Shown: positions 16,477 to 25,187 of the stretch, one piece after another
Layout of the letters: each line of letters begins with the position of its first letter
Position numbering within the stretch: position 1 is the stretch's first letter
Assembly: GCA_030690835.1 (NCBI GenBank)
Contig: JAUYFW010000315.1
Location: forward strand, 1-38,735
DNA: 38,735 nt
Reading direction: 5' to 3'
Source of the DNA: Sulfurimicrobium sp.
GTDB taxonomy: Bacteria; Pseudomonadota; Gammaproteobacteria; Burkholderiales; Sulfuricellaceae
Program-made: the position numbers and the translations under genes
Notes under the pieces: generated by a model
The model's database searches: none
Told to the model about the DNA's origin: nothing
The model's input: the letters and a program-made list of their open reading frames with translations, nothing else

Positions 16477-17919
16477 ATGATGCTTAAATCACTCGTTCAT
16501 GGATGCGGCCTGCTAGCGCTGATGGCTGGAGCGCTGGTTCAGGCTGCGCCCAGAGGGGAAATAGTCAGTGCCCTCAAGGATCAGCAGGAAGTGGCGGTCA
16601 CCATCTATAACGAGAATCTTGCCTTGGTGAAGGATCAGCGCCGGGTCGCCTTGGACAGGGGAACAAACCGTCTGGCTTGGCGTGACGTGAGCGCGCGTAT
16701 CATGCCGGAAACCGCCTTGCTGCGCAGCCTTGGCAGTGGCGATGGCGTGACGCTGCTGGAGCAGAATTTCGATTTCGATTTGCTTACGCCGCAGAAGCTG
16801 CTGGACAAATATGTCGGCCAGAACGTCACGGTCATCAAGACCAACCCCGCTACCGGGGCTGAAAGCAGCGAGGTCGCCACGGTCCTGGGCAGCAATGGCG
16901 GCGTGGTGCTGAAATTCGCCGACCGCATTGAAACCGGCATGCCGGGCCGCATTGCCTTTAAAGCCGTGCCCGATAACCTGCGTGACCGGCCGACGCTGGT
17001 GATTACGCTGCACAGTCCCGCCGCGGGCGTCCAGCCGATGGAATTGAGCTACCTCACGGGTGGCTTGTCGTGGCGCGCCGATTATGTTGCGGAATTGAGC
17101 CCCAAGGACGATAGCCTTGACCTCAACGGCTGGGTTACGCTTACCAATGTCAGCGGCGGCAGTTATCCCGACGCCAAATTGCAGTTGGTGGCCGGCGACA
17201 TCAACCGGGTGCGGCGCGAGATGGATTTTGCCCAGGAGGGGCGGGTGATGAAGGCGATGCCCATGGCGGCGCCCGCGATGGCCGAGGAAGGACTGATCGA
17301 GTATCACCTCTATACCTTGGAGCGGCCCACCACCATTGCCGAGCAGCAGACCAAGCAGGTCGCCTTGCTTTCCGCCAGCCATATTCCAACCAGTAAGGAA
17401 CTGCTGCTGCAGGGGCGCGATTATTACTATCGCAGCAGTTACGGCGATCTGGGGCAAAAAATGAAGGTCGGCGTGTATGTCGAATTCGAGAACAAGGGAG
17501 GGGGGTTGGGCGTGCCGTTGCCCAAAGGCGTGATCCGGGTTTATAAAAAGGATTCGCAGGGTAACGCCCAGTTCGTCGGGGAAGACCGCATCGACCATAC
17601 GCCGCGTAACGAGAAAGTGCGCCTGAAACTGGGCGAAGCGTTCGATGTCACGGCTGACAAGAAGCAGACCGATTTTCAGAAGCTTGGCGGCAGTGGGCGC
17701 TACAATTCTATTTACGAGAGCGCCTACCAGGTCGAACTGAAGAACGCCAAGGACGAAGCGGTCACGGTAAAGGTGATGGAGCCCGTGCCTGGCGACTGGG
17801 AAATTCTGAGCGAAAGCCAGCCGCACAAGAAGCAAGCCAGCAATACCGTGGTGTGGCGTGTGACTGTTCCGGCGGGTGGCAGGGCCATGTTGAATTACCG
17901 GGTGAAAGTGCGGCTTTAG
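16477..17919 (+). CDS. DUF4139 domain-containing exported protein
   Basis: The 480-residue protein has a signal peptide (LVHGCGLLALMAGALVQAAP) and belongs to the DUF4139/DUF4140 group of exported beta-rich proteins of unknown role. Recognisable segments are VAVTIYNENLALVKDQRRVAL, then WRDVSARIMPET, the central LSYLTGGLSWRADYVAEL and the C-terminal VYVEFENKGGGLGVPLPKG and WRVTVPAGGRAMLNYRVKV. It probably folds as successive beta-sandwich domains in the periplasm or outer membrane. It follows mltB by 11 bases and may be cotranscribed. Its stop codon lies within the left 11-bp direct repeat of the element at 17912-18116. Confidence 0.85.
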   Translation: MMLKSLVHGCGLLALMAGALVQAAPRGEIVSALKDQQEVAVTIYNENLALVKDQRRVALDRGTNRLAWRDVSARIMPETALLRSLGSGDGVTLLEQNFDFDLLTPQKLLDKYVGQNVTVIKTNPATGAESSEVATVLGSNGGVVLKFADRIETGMPGRIAFKAVPDNLRDRPTLVITLHSPAAGVQPMELSYLTGGLSWRADYVAELSPKDDSLDLNGWVTLTNVSGGSYPDAKLQLVAGDINRVRREMDFAQEGRVMKAMPMAAPAMAEEGLIEYHLYTLERPTTIAEQQTKQVALLSASHIPTSKELLLQGRDYYYRSSYGDLGQKMKVGVYVEFENKGGGLGVPLPKGVIRVYKKDSQGNAQFVGEDRIDHTPRNEKVRLKLGEAFDVTADKKQTDFQKLGGSGRYNSIYESAYQVELKNAKDEAVTVKVMEPVPGDWEILSESQPHKKQASNTVVWRVTVPAGGRAMLNYRVKVRL

Positions 17920-18116
17920 GGCCAATACTGTTTAATTAAGCAACTAGCCCATGTAGGTTGGGTTAGCGGCTTTATCGCGTAACCCAACAAACCCAAACAC
18001 TCAACACAGGTGTTTAGAAGGTAGATTGGGTCTGTTGGGTTACGGCGCCAAAAGCCGCGCCTAACCCAACCTACATGTCGGAATCTCCCTTAAATAAACA
18101 GTATTGGCTTTAGGGC
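17912..18116. mobile_element. MITE-like element with direct repeats and nested palindromes
   Basis: GGCTTTAGGGC occurs at 17912-17922 and again at 18106-18116, like a target-site duplication. Immediately inside are terminal inverted repeats: GCCAATACTGTTTAATTAAG (17921-17940) matches the complement of 18089-18108 at 19 of 20 positions. Inside these, ATGTAGGTTGGGTTAG (17951-17966) pairs perfectly with 18061-18076. Further in, GTAACCCAACAAACCCAA (17979-17996) pairs with 18026-18043 at 17 of 18 positions. AAACAC/GTGTTT closes the centre. No transposase is encoded, so any movement would need a helper. Confidence 0.75.
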
Positions 18117-18119
18117 TCG

Positions 18120-19751
18120 TTATTTGCAATGGTTGATCAGGCTGTTAGTCGAGGCGTCGAAGGCGGTTGACGATTGTTGTCGGGCCAACTCGGGCAGGAT
18201 CTTGCTGGCCAACTGCTTGCCCAGCTCCACCCCCCATTGGTCGAACGAGTTGAGGTTCCAGATAATTCCCTGGACGAAAACCTTGTGTTCATACAGGGCG
18301 ATCAGCGCGCCCAGCGTGTGTGGCGTGAGTTTGCGGAACAGCAGGGTGTTGGTGGGCTTGTTGCCGGGAAAAACCTTGTGCGGCAGCAGGCGTTCCAGCG
18401 CTGCGCCACTCATGCCGGCTTGCTCCAGTTCCGCCCGTGCTTCCGCCTCGTTCTTGCCCTGCATCAGCGCCTGCGTCTGGGCAAAGCAATTGGCAAGCAG
18501 GATGCGGTGGTGGTCGCCGATGGGGTTGAGGCTCTCGACGGGCGCAAGGAAATCCGCGGGGATCAGCTTGGTGCCCTGGTGGATGAGCTGGTAGAAGGCG
18601 TGCTGGCCGTTGGTTCCGGGTTCTCCCCAGATTACCGCTCCGGTCTGGTAATCGACCGCTTCGCCCTCGCGGGAAATGCCTTTGCCGTTGCTTTCCATGT
18701 CCAGTTGCTGCAGGTAGGCCGGCAGGCGGTGCAGATACTGGTCGTAGGGCAGCACGACATGGCTCTGGGCGTCGAGGAAGTTGTTGTACCACACTCCCAG
18801 CAGGCCGAGGATGACTGGCATGTTGTTTTCGAAAGCGCTGGTACGGAAGTGTTCATCCATTTCGAACGCGCCGTCGAGCAGCGCCTCGAAGTGATTCATG
18901 CCGAGGTAGAGCGCGATCGACAGTCCAATCGCCGACCATAGCGAATAACGTCCGCCTACCCAGTCCCAGAATTCGAACATATTTGCGGTATCGATGCCGA
19001 ATTTGGCGACTTCGGCGGCGTTGGTGGAGACGGCGACGAAGTGCCTGGCGATGGCTGCTTCATCCTGTGCCGCGCGCAACAACCACTCGCGCGCGGTGCG
19101 CGCATTGGTCAGCGTTTCCTGTGTGGTAAAGGTTTTGGACGCGACGACAAACAAGGTGGATTCAGGATTGAGGCGTTTGAGCGTTTCCGCGATATGGGTG
19201 CCATCCACGTTGGAGACGAAATGTACGTTGAGGCCGGATTTTTCATAATGCCTGAGGGCTTCGGTGACCATCACCGGCCCGAGATCCGAGCCGCCAATGC
19301 CGATGTTGACGATATCGGTAATCGTTTTGCCACTGTATCCCAGCCATGTGCCGTTGCGTACCCGCTCGGAGAATTCGCGCATGTGTGCCAGCACGCGTTT
19401 CACATCGGGCATGACATCCTTGCCATCAAGCAGCAGCGGTTTGTTGGAGCGGTTGCGCAGGGCGGTGTGCAGCACGGCGCGTCCCTCAGTGAAGTTGATG
19501 GCTTCGCCCGCGAACATTTTTTCAATCCAGTCGGCCAGCTTTACTTCCCGGGCTAACTGCATCAGGAGCGAAAGTGTTTCCGCCGTAATGAGATTTTTCG
19601 AATAATCGAGCAGTATTTCCCCCTGTTTGAGGGAGAAGCGGGCAAAGCGCTGCTCGTCGTCACGAAACAGGTCGCGCAGATGTTGCCGCGAGAGGCTTTT
19701 CTGGTGCGCTTGAAGAGCTTGCCAGGAAGGGGAACGGGTGAGCTTGGACAT
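18120..19751 (-). CDS. pgi: Glucose-6-phosphate isomerase
   Basis: Pgi interconverts glucose 6-phosphate and fructose 6-phosphate, linking glycolysis or gluconeogenesis to glycogen synthesis. The 543-residue protein is of family length. It shows [16 protein letters not shown], the phosphate-binding [15 protein letters not shown], the signature [19 protein letters not shown], the catalytic [18 protein letters not shown] (Glu and His) and the C-terminal [15 protein letters not shown] with the catalytic Lys. It lies 15 bases after glgB on the same strand, fitting an operon for storage-sugar metabolism. Its 3' end meets the palindromic element at 17912-18116. Confidence 0.98.
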   Translation of the reverse strand: MSKLTRSPSWQALQAHQKSLSRQHLRDLFRDDEQRFARFSLKQGEILLDYSKNLITAETLSLLMQLAREVKLADWIEKMFAGEAINFTEGRAVLHTALRNRSNKPLLLDGKDVMPDVKRVLAHMREFSERVRNGTWLGYSGKTITDIVNIGIGGSDLGPVMVTEALRHYEKSGLNVHFVSNVDGTHIAETLKRLNPESTLFVVASKTFTTQETLTNARTAREWLLRAAQDEAAIARHFVAVSTNAAEVAKFGIDTANMFEFWDWVGGRYSLWSAIGLSIALYLGMNHFEALLDGAFEMDEHFRTSAFENNMPVILGLLGVWYNNFLDAQSHVVLPYDQYLHRLPAYLQQLDMESNGKGISREGEAVDYQTGAVIWGEPGTNGQHAFYQLIHQGTKLIPADFLAPVESLNPIGDHHRILLANCFAQTQALMQGKNEAEARAELEQAGMSGAALERLLPHKVFPGNKPTNTLLFRKLTPHTLGALIALYEHKVFVQGIIWNLNSFDQWGVELGKQLASKILPELARQQSSTAFDASTNSLINHCK

Positions 19752-19766
19752 ATTTCGGCTAAAAAG

Positions 19767-21953
19767 TTATTTGATCGGACTCAGGATGATCCCCGCCAAA
19801 GGTGGCACGGTGATGACAAGGGACTGCTCGAACCCCATCCAGGGCTGGTTCTCGCTTTCCATTCCCACACCGTTACCGGTGTTGCTGCCACCGTAGTAGG
19901 CGGAGTCGCTGTTGAAAATTTCGCGGTATGCGCCGGCCTTGGGTACGCCAATGCGGTAGCCTTGGCGCGGTACTGGGGTGAAATTGAGGACCACCACCAC
20001 CATGCTGCCATCGTGGCCCCAGCGCAAATAGGACAGCACCGACTGATCGGCGTCGTGACAATCCACCCAGGAGAATCCCGTTACTTCGAAATCCTGCTGA
20101 TACAGGGCGGGCAGTTCGCGGTAAAGACGGTTGAGGTCGCGATTGAGGCTCTGCATGCCCTTGTGCCAGTGGATCTCCAGCAGTTGCCAGTCAAGTTCAC
20201 CGCCTACGCGCCACTCGCGTCCCTGGGCGATTTCGTTGCCCATGAAATTGAGCTTCTTGCCGGGATAGGTCATCTGGTAGGTGAGCAGCGCTCTCAGGTT
20301 GGCGAATTTCTGCCAGGCGTCGCCGGGCATCTTGTCGAGCAGCGAGCCCTTGCCGTGGACGACTTCGTCATGGGAGAAAGGCAGCACGAAGTTTTCGGTA
20401 TAGGCGTAAAGCTGGCCGAAGGTCAGTTCGTTGTGGTGGAAGCGGCGGTGGATCGGCTCGTGGCGGATGTATTCGAGGGTGTCGTTCATCCAGCCCATGT
20501 TCCACTTCATGGAGAAACCCAGCCCGCCGAGATAGACGGGCCTGGAAACCATGGGCCAGGAGGTGGATTCCTCGGCAAATGTCAGTGCGCCGGGGAATTC
20601 GTCATGCACCATGATGTTGAGGCTGCGCAGGAACTCGATCGCATCCAGATTTTCCCGGCCGCCGTACTTGTTGGGAATCCACTCGCCTTCATTGCGCGAG
20701 TAATCGAGATAAAGCATGGACGCCACGGCATCGACGCGCAGGCCGTCGAGGTGAAATTCATGCAGCCAGCAATGGGCGCTGGAGAGCAGGAAACTCTGCA
20801 CTTCGTGGCGTCCGTAGTTGAAAATGTGCGTGCCCCAGTCCTGGTGGAAGCCGAGGCGCGGATCCTCGTGCTCGTACAGGGCGGTACCGTCGAATTTTGC
20901 CAGGGCCCAGGCATCCTGGGGAAAGTGCGCTGGTACCCAGTCGAGAATGACGCCGATGCCGGCTTGATGGCAGGCGTCCACGAAAAAGCGGAAATCGTCC
21001 GGCGTGCCGAAGCGTGAAGTAGGCGCAAAATAACCGGTGGCCTGATAGCCCCAGGATTCGTCCAGGGGGTGCTCGGATACCGGCATCAGTTCGATGTGGG
21101 TGTAGGCCATATCCAGCACATAGGGCACCAGGCTTTCTGCCAGTTCGCGCCAGTTGTAAACACGGTTGTCGGGGTGACGCCGCCAGGAGCCGGGGTGAAT
21201 CTCATAGATGTTGAAAGGGGCATGCAGCCAGTCGAGCTTGCCGCGCTGCTCCATCCAGGCCTGATCGCCCCACACGTGTTGCTGTGGCGCAGGCACTTTT
21301 GCGGCGGTGCCAGGGCGCAACTCGTACTCTTGGGCATAGGGATCGGTTTTGACCACGATCTGGCCGCTATGGCGGTTGCGCAGTTCGAACTTGTAAAGAT
21401 TGCCGGCCGGAAATTCGGGTATGAATAGTTCCCATACGCCACTCGGACCCAGGCTGCGCATGGGGTGTGTTCTTCCATCCCAGCGATTAAAATCTCCCAC
21501 CACGCTGACGCGCTCCGCGTTGGGTGCCCAGACGGCAAAGCGGATGCCGCATACGCCCATGTTTTCGGCAGGTTGCGCACCCAGCATGCGATAGCCCTGA
21601 TAGAGGCGTCCTTCGCCGTACAGGTGCAGATCCAGGTCGCTGATCAGGGTCGGGAACGCGAAGGTGTCGTAGAATTCGTGGTAAGCGCCGCTGCGCGGTA
21701 CCCTCAGGCGATAAGGCAGAGGCGGCTTGGTCGCGCCATGCCAGAAAAACACGCCATCGGGGTGAATTTTATCCAGTGCCACCCAGTCGTTGCCTAGCTG
21801 GATTTCGGCTTGTTGCTCGAAAGGCAGGAATAACCGAACCGACCATTCCTCGCCTTCCTGATGTAGTCCCAAAAAGGAGAATGGATCGTGGTGCCGGGCC
21901 TTGAGCAACGCTTTCAAATTTTTGTTGACTTTGGCGCTGAGGTTGGGTTTCAT
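19767..21953 (-). CDS. glgB: 1,4-alpha-glucan branching enzyme
   Basis: GlgB introduces alpha-1,6 branches into glycogen by cutting and transferring alpha-1,4 chains. The 728-residue protein has the long-form layout: an N1 module ([11 protein letters not shown]), a CBM48 domain ([22 protein letters not shown]) and a GH13 barrel with C-terminal domain. The catalytic residues align with those of E. coli: nucleophile Asp408 in GLRVDAVAS, acid/base Glu461 in FAEEST and Asp529 in [10 protein letters not shown]. No clear ribosome binding site precedes the ATG. It is divergent from glgC, with 124 bases between starts. Confidence 0.98.
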   Translation of the reverse strand: MKPNLSAKVNKNLKALLKARHHDPFSFLGLHQEGEEWSVRLFLPFEQQAEIQLGNDWVALDKIHPDGVFFWHGATKPPLPYRLRVPRSGAYHEFYDTFAFPTLISDLDLHLYGEGRLYQGYRMLGAQPAENMGVCGIRFAVWAPNAERVSVVGDFNRWDGRTHPMRSLGPSGVWELFIPEFPAGNLYKFELRNRHSGQIVVKTDPYAQEYELRPGTAAKVPAPQQHVWGDQAWMEQRGKLDWLHAPFNIYEIHPGSWRRHPDNRVYNWRELAESLVPYVLDMAYTHIELMPVSEHPLDESWGYQATGYFAPTSRFGTPDDFRFFVDACHQAGIGVILDWVPAHFPQDAWALAKFDGTALYEHEDPRLGFHQDWGTHIFNYGRHEVQSFLLSSAHCWLHEFHLDGLRVDAVASMLYLDYSRNEGEWIPNKYGGRENLDAIEFLRSLNIMVHDEFPGALTFAEESTSWPMVSRPVYLGGLGFSMKWNMGWMNDTLEYIRHEPIHRRFHHNELTFGQLYAYTENFVLPFSHDEVVHGKGSLLDKMPGDAWQKFANLRALLTYQMTYPGKKLNFMGNEIAQGREWRVGGELDWQLLEIHWHKGMQSLNRDLNRLYRELPALYQQDFEVTGFSWVDCHDADQSVLSYLRWGHDGSMVVVVLNFTPVPRQGYRIGVPKAGAYREIFNSDSAYYGGSNTGNGVGMESENQPWMGFEQSLVITVPPLAGIILSPIK

Positions 21954-22036
21954 AGAGACATCACTGCGGCATTGGGAATGTATGAAGAATATGCCAGAAG
22001 GCGGCTTTAGGCAAACTCACATGCGGTGCCAAGGGG

Positions 22037-22042
22037 TATAAT
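22037..22042 (+). promoter_or_regulatory. Candidate -10 element for glgC
   Basis: TATAAT at 22037-22042 is a consensus -10 box about 36 bases before the glgC start. No good -35 box lies 16-18 bases upstream, so the promoter may need an activator. The 124-base gap presumably also holds the leftward glgB promoter. Confidence 0.45.
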
Positions 22043-22077
22043 TTAGGAAACTTTTTTAGTAAGTCCGGGAGAACTTC

Positions 22078-23355
22078 TTGAATTCGTCTAGCACCCCTCG
22101 CTTCATCAGTTTGTTGACCAAGAATACCGTTGCCCTGATACTCGCCGGCGGTCGCGGGAGCAGGCTGAAAGATCTGACGGATTGGCGCGCCAAACCCGCC
22201 GTGCCGTTTGGCGGCAAATTCCGCATCATCGATTTCCCGCTTTCCAATTGCGTCAATTCCGGTATCCGCCGCATCGGCGTTGTCACCCAGTACAAGGCTC
22301 ACAGCCTGTTGCAGCACCTGCATCGCGGCTGGAGTTTTTTGCGTGGCGAATTCAACGAGTTTGTCGAGTTGCTTCCCGCCCAGCAGCGCATCCAGGAAAG
22401 CTGGTACAAGGGCACGGCGGATGCGGTGTTTCAGAATCTTGACATTCTGCGCGGCTATAAATCCGAATATGTGCTGATCCTCGGGGGTGACCATATCTAC
22501 AAGCAGGATTATGGCGAAATGCTGGCGTTCCACTCCGCTCATGCGGCCGACTTGACCGTGGCCTGCATGGAAATGCCGGTTGAAGAGGCATCGGCATTTG
22601 GGGTCATGACGGTGGATGAGCACCAGCGCGTGGTCAAATTTACCGAGAAGCCGGAAGTTCCGGATGAGATTCCCGGCAAGCCTGGGCGCGTCATGGTGAG
22701 CATGGGCATTTATGTATTCAACTCGGCGTTTCTCTACGAGCAGTTGATCCGCGATTCGGACGATCCGCACTCGACTCACGATTTCGGCAAGGACATCATC
22801 CCCTATCTGGTCGATCGCTATCGCGTATTTGCCCATCCATTCGAGGCAAGCTGTGTCGGCGGGGTTGGTGCCGAACCCTACTGGCGTGACGTCGGTACGA
22901 TCGACGCCTATTGGGAAGCCAATATGGAGATGACCAAGATCACGCCCTACCTCAATTTGTACGATGAGGAATGGCCGATCTGGACATACCAGGAGCAGTT
23001 GCCGCCAGCCAAATTTGTTTTTGACGACGAATCCAGGCGCGGCATGGCGGTGGATTCCCTGGTCTCCGGAGGGTGCATCATCAGTGGTGCGGCGGTTCGC
23101 CGTTCTCTTCTGTTCTCCAATGTTCGCGTGCATAGCTATTCCGACATCGAGGATTCGGTAATCCTGCCGAACGTGGATATCGGCCGCTATGTGACGCTGA
23201 AAAAAGTGGTGCTGGACAAGGGTTGCATCATCCCGGAAGGCATGACGATCGGCCTGGATCCCGTGGAAGACGCCAAGCGCTTTTGCGTTACCGAGAAAGG
23301 TATTACCCTCGTTACTCCGGAAATGCTGGGGCAGCACGTTCATCAAGTGCGGTAA
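22078..23355 (+). CDS. glgC: Glucose-1-phosphate adenylyltransferase
   Basis: GlgC makes ADP-glucose from ATP and glucose 1-phosphate, the committed and usually allosterically controlled step of bacterial glycogen synthesis. The 425-residue protein has the pyrophosphorylase motif [15 protein letters not shown] (20-34), [31 protein letters not shown], the Asp-containing [14 protein letters not shown] and the sugar-phosphate site [11 protein letters not shown]-terminal left-handed beta-helix carries [17 protein letters not shown]. No upstream ATG is available. The TTG start at 22078 has GGGAGA six bases before it and gives the usual N-terminus. Confidence 0.97.
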   Translation: MNSSSTPRFISLLTKNTVALILAGGRGSRLKDLTDWRAKPAVPFGGKFRIIDFPLSNCVNSGIRRIGVVTQYKAHSLLQHLHRGWSFLRGEFNEFVELLPAQQRIQESWYKGTADAVFQNLDILRGYKSEYVLILGGDHIYKQDYGEMLAFHSAHAADLTVACMEMPVEEASAFGVMTVDEHQRVVKFTEKPEVPDEIPGKPGRVMVSMGIYVFNSAFLYEQLIRDSDDPHSTHDFGKDIIPYLVDRYRVFAHPFEASCVGGVGAEPYWRDVGTIDAYWEANMEMTKITPYLNLYDEEWPIWTYQEQLPPAKFVFDDESRRGMAVDSLVSGGCIISGAAVRRSLLFSNVRVHSYSDIEDSVILPNVDIGRYVTLKKVVLDKGCIIPEGMTIGLDPVEDAKRFCVTEKGITLVTPEMLGQHVHQVR

Positions 23356-23374
23356 TTATCTTTCCAAATCAATG

Positions 23375-23398
23375 TTCCCGGCCCATTGGGCCCGGGAA
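23375..23398 (+). other. Hairpin between glgC and the first GH57 gene
   Basis: TTCCCGGCCCA is followed by TGGGCCCGGGAA, forming a strong imperfect stem-loop 20 bases after the glgC stop. No T-run follows, so it is not a classical terminator. It could modulate read-through or mRNA stability. Confidence 0.5.
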
Positions 23399-23417
23399 TG
23401 CCAACTCTTAAGTCTTC

Positions 23418-25160
23418 ATGAATACCAAAAAAAAGCTCAGCCTGATCCTTTGCTGGCACATGCACCAGCCGGATTACCGCCATCATGTCACGGGAGAGTT
23501 TGCGTTACCCTGGACCTACCTGCATGCCATCAAGGATTACACCGACATGGCATATCATCTGGAGCAGGCGCCCCAGGCGCGGGCGGTGGTGAATTTTGTA
23601 CCCATCCTGCTCGACCAACTGGAGGACTACACCGAACAGTTCCGTAGCGGCAAGCTGCGTGATCCGCTGTTGCGCCTGCTGGCGGCCAAGGATCTGGAAC
23701 ATTTGACGCTGGAACAGCGCAAGCTGGTGCTCGATAGCTGTTTTCGCAGCCACCACAGCAAGATGGTCGAGCCCTATCCCGCCTACAAGCGGCTGCATGA
23801 CCTGTTCAAGCTGCATGAGGGGCAGGGGGCGGAGCATCTGCACTATCTCTCCAGCCAGTATCTGGCCGATCTGCTGGTGTGGTACCACCTTGCCTGGACC
23901 GGCGAGAGCGTGCGGCGCGAGCACGAACTGGTGGTTGCCATGATGGCCAAGGGCTGCTTGTTTACCTACAAGGAACGCCAGCAACTCATCGCCCTCATCG
24001 GCGAGCTGATTGCGGGCATTATCCCGCGCTACCGCAAGCTGGCGGAAGATGGCCAGGTCGAGCTTTCCTCGACGCCCTATTACCACCCTATTGCACCGCT
24101 GTTGCTGGATTTCAAGAGCGCGCGCGAAAGCGTTCCGGAGATCGAACTGCCGTTGTCCCCACATTATCCGGGAGGCGCGCAGCGCGTGTCATTTCACATC
24201 TCCGAAGGGCTGAAGTTGCACGAGCGGTATTTCGGTACACGGCCGCAAGGGATGTGGCCGGCGGAAGGGGGCGTATCGCAGGCCGCAGCGCTACTGATGG
24301 CGCAAAACGGCTGCCGTTGGATTGCTACCGGGCAGAAAGTGCTGACTAATAGTCTGCATCATGCTTCTCAGGGAGCGTCGCTGGCAGACCCGTTAAACTA
24401 TCTATACCGTCCCTATCGAGTCAGCGACGGGCAAAACGAAATCGCCTGTTTCTTCCGTGATGACCGCCTTGCGGACAAGATCGGCTTCGAGTATGCCAAG
24501 TGGTTTGGGCGCGATGCCGTGCTGAATTTCGTTCATTCCCTGGAGGAAATCTGCCAGCAGAGCAGCGGCCATGAAAACCCGGTGGTGAGCGTCATACTCG
24601 ATGGTGAAAACGCCTGGGAATACTATCCCTACAATGGCTATTATTTCCTCTCCGAAATGTACGCGATGCTGCAAGACCATCCCTACATCGAGCTGACGAC
24701 CTTTCGTGATTACCTTGATGGCTGCAGCGATGAAGCGCAGCACTCGCGGCCATCCAGCCCTTGTACGACGATGCGCGATTTGCCGCATCTCGTGGCGGGC
24801 AGCTGGGTATATGGAAACTTCACCACCTGGATCGGTTGCCCGGAAAAAAATCGCGCCTGGGACCTATTGTGCCAGGCCAAGCAGAGTTATGATCTCGTCA
24901 TGGCGGGCGGTCGCCTCGGCCCTGTGCAAAAGGACAAGGCTGAGCGTCAACTTGCGCTGTGCGAGGGCTCGGACTGGTTCTGGTGGTTTGGCGACTATAA
25001 CCCGGGCGATAGCGTAAAAAGCTTTGACAAGCTGTACCGGGAGAATCTGGCTGATTTGTACCGCTTGCTGGTGCTGGTTCCTCCGCGGGAACTGGATACT
25101 CCGATCAGTCAGGGGGGCGGGTATGCCGAGGCCGGTGGCGCGATGAGAAGAAATACCTAA
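23418..25160 (+). CDS. Glycoside hydrolase family 57 protein (amylase type)
   Basis: The 580-residue protein is a GH57 enzyme, a retaining alpha-glucanase family with a seven-stranded barrel. Region 1 is LSLILCWHMHQPDYR. The probable nucleophile is Glu283 in GMWPAEGGVS. The probable acid/base is Asp395 in SVILDGENAWEYY. It has no signal peptide, so it should act on cytoplasmic glycogen or maltodextrin. Specificity cannot be fixed from sequence: alpha-amylase, amylopullulanase or transferase activities all occur in GH57. It lies 62 bases after glgC and 27 before a second GH57 gene, suggesting a joint role in glycogen remodelling or breakdown. Confidence 0.9.
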   Translation: MNTKKKLSLILCWHMHQPDYRHHVTGEFALPWTYLHAIKDYTDMAYHLEQAPQARAVVNFVPILLDQLEDYTEQFRSGKLRDPLLRLLAAKDLEHLTLEQRKLVLDSCFRSHHSKMVEPYPAYKRLHDLFKLHEGQGAEHLHYLSSQYLADLLVWYHLAWTGESVRREHELVVAMMAKGCLFTYKERQQLIALIGELIAGIIPRYRKLAEDGQVELSSTPYYHPIAPLLLDFKSARESVPEIELPLSPHYPGGAQRVSFHISEGLKLHERYFGTRPQGMWPAEGGVSQAAALLMAQNGCRWIATGQKVLTNSLHHASQGASLADPLNYLYRPYRVSDGQNEIACFFRDDRLADKIGFEYAKWFGRDAVLNFVHSLEEICQQSSGHENPVVSVILDGENAWEYYPYNGYYFLSEMYAMLQDHPYIELTTFRDYLDGCSDEAQHSRPSSPCTTMRDLPHLVAGSWVYGNFTTWIGCPEKNRAWDLLCQAKQSYDLVMAGGRLGPVQKDKAERQLALCEGSDWFWWFGDYNPGDSVKSFDKLYRENLADLYRLLVLVPPRELDTPISQGGGYAEAGGAMRRNT

Positions 25161-25187
25161 ATTTGAGTTTTTTTGAGTTTCCGGAAT

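Noticed and set aside
16513-17925. Minus-strand frame of 470 codons opposite the DUF4139 gene
   Set aside because: The sense strand encodes a signal peptide and family motifs. The antisense product is compositionally unlikely.
21961-23346. Minus-strand frame of about 460 codons opposite glgC
   Set aside because: glgC on the plus strand is unmistakable. The antisense frame has no recognisable motif.
23375-23398. Rho-independent terminator after glgC
   Set aside because: The hairpin is strong but has mismatches and no T-run after it, so termination cannot be claimed.
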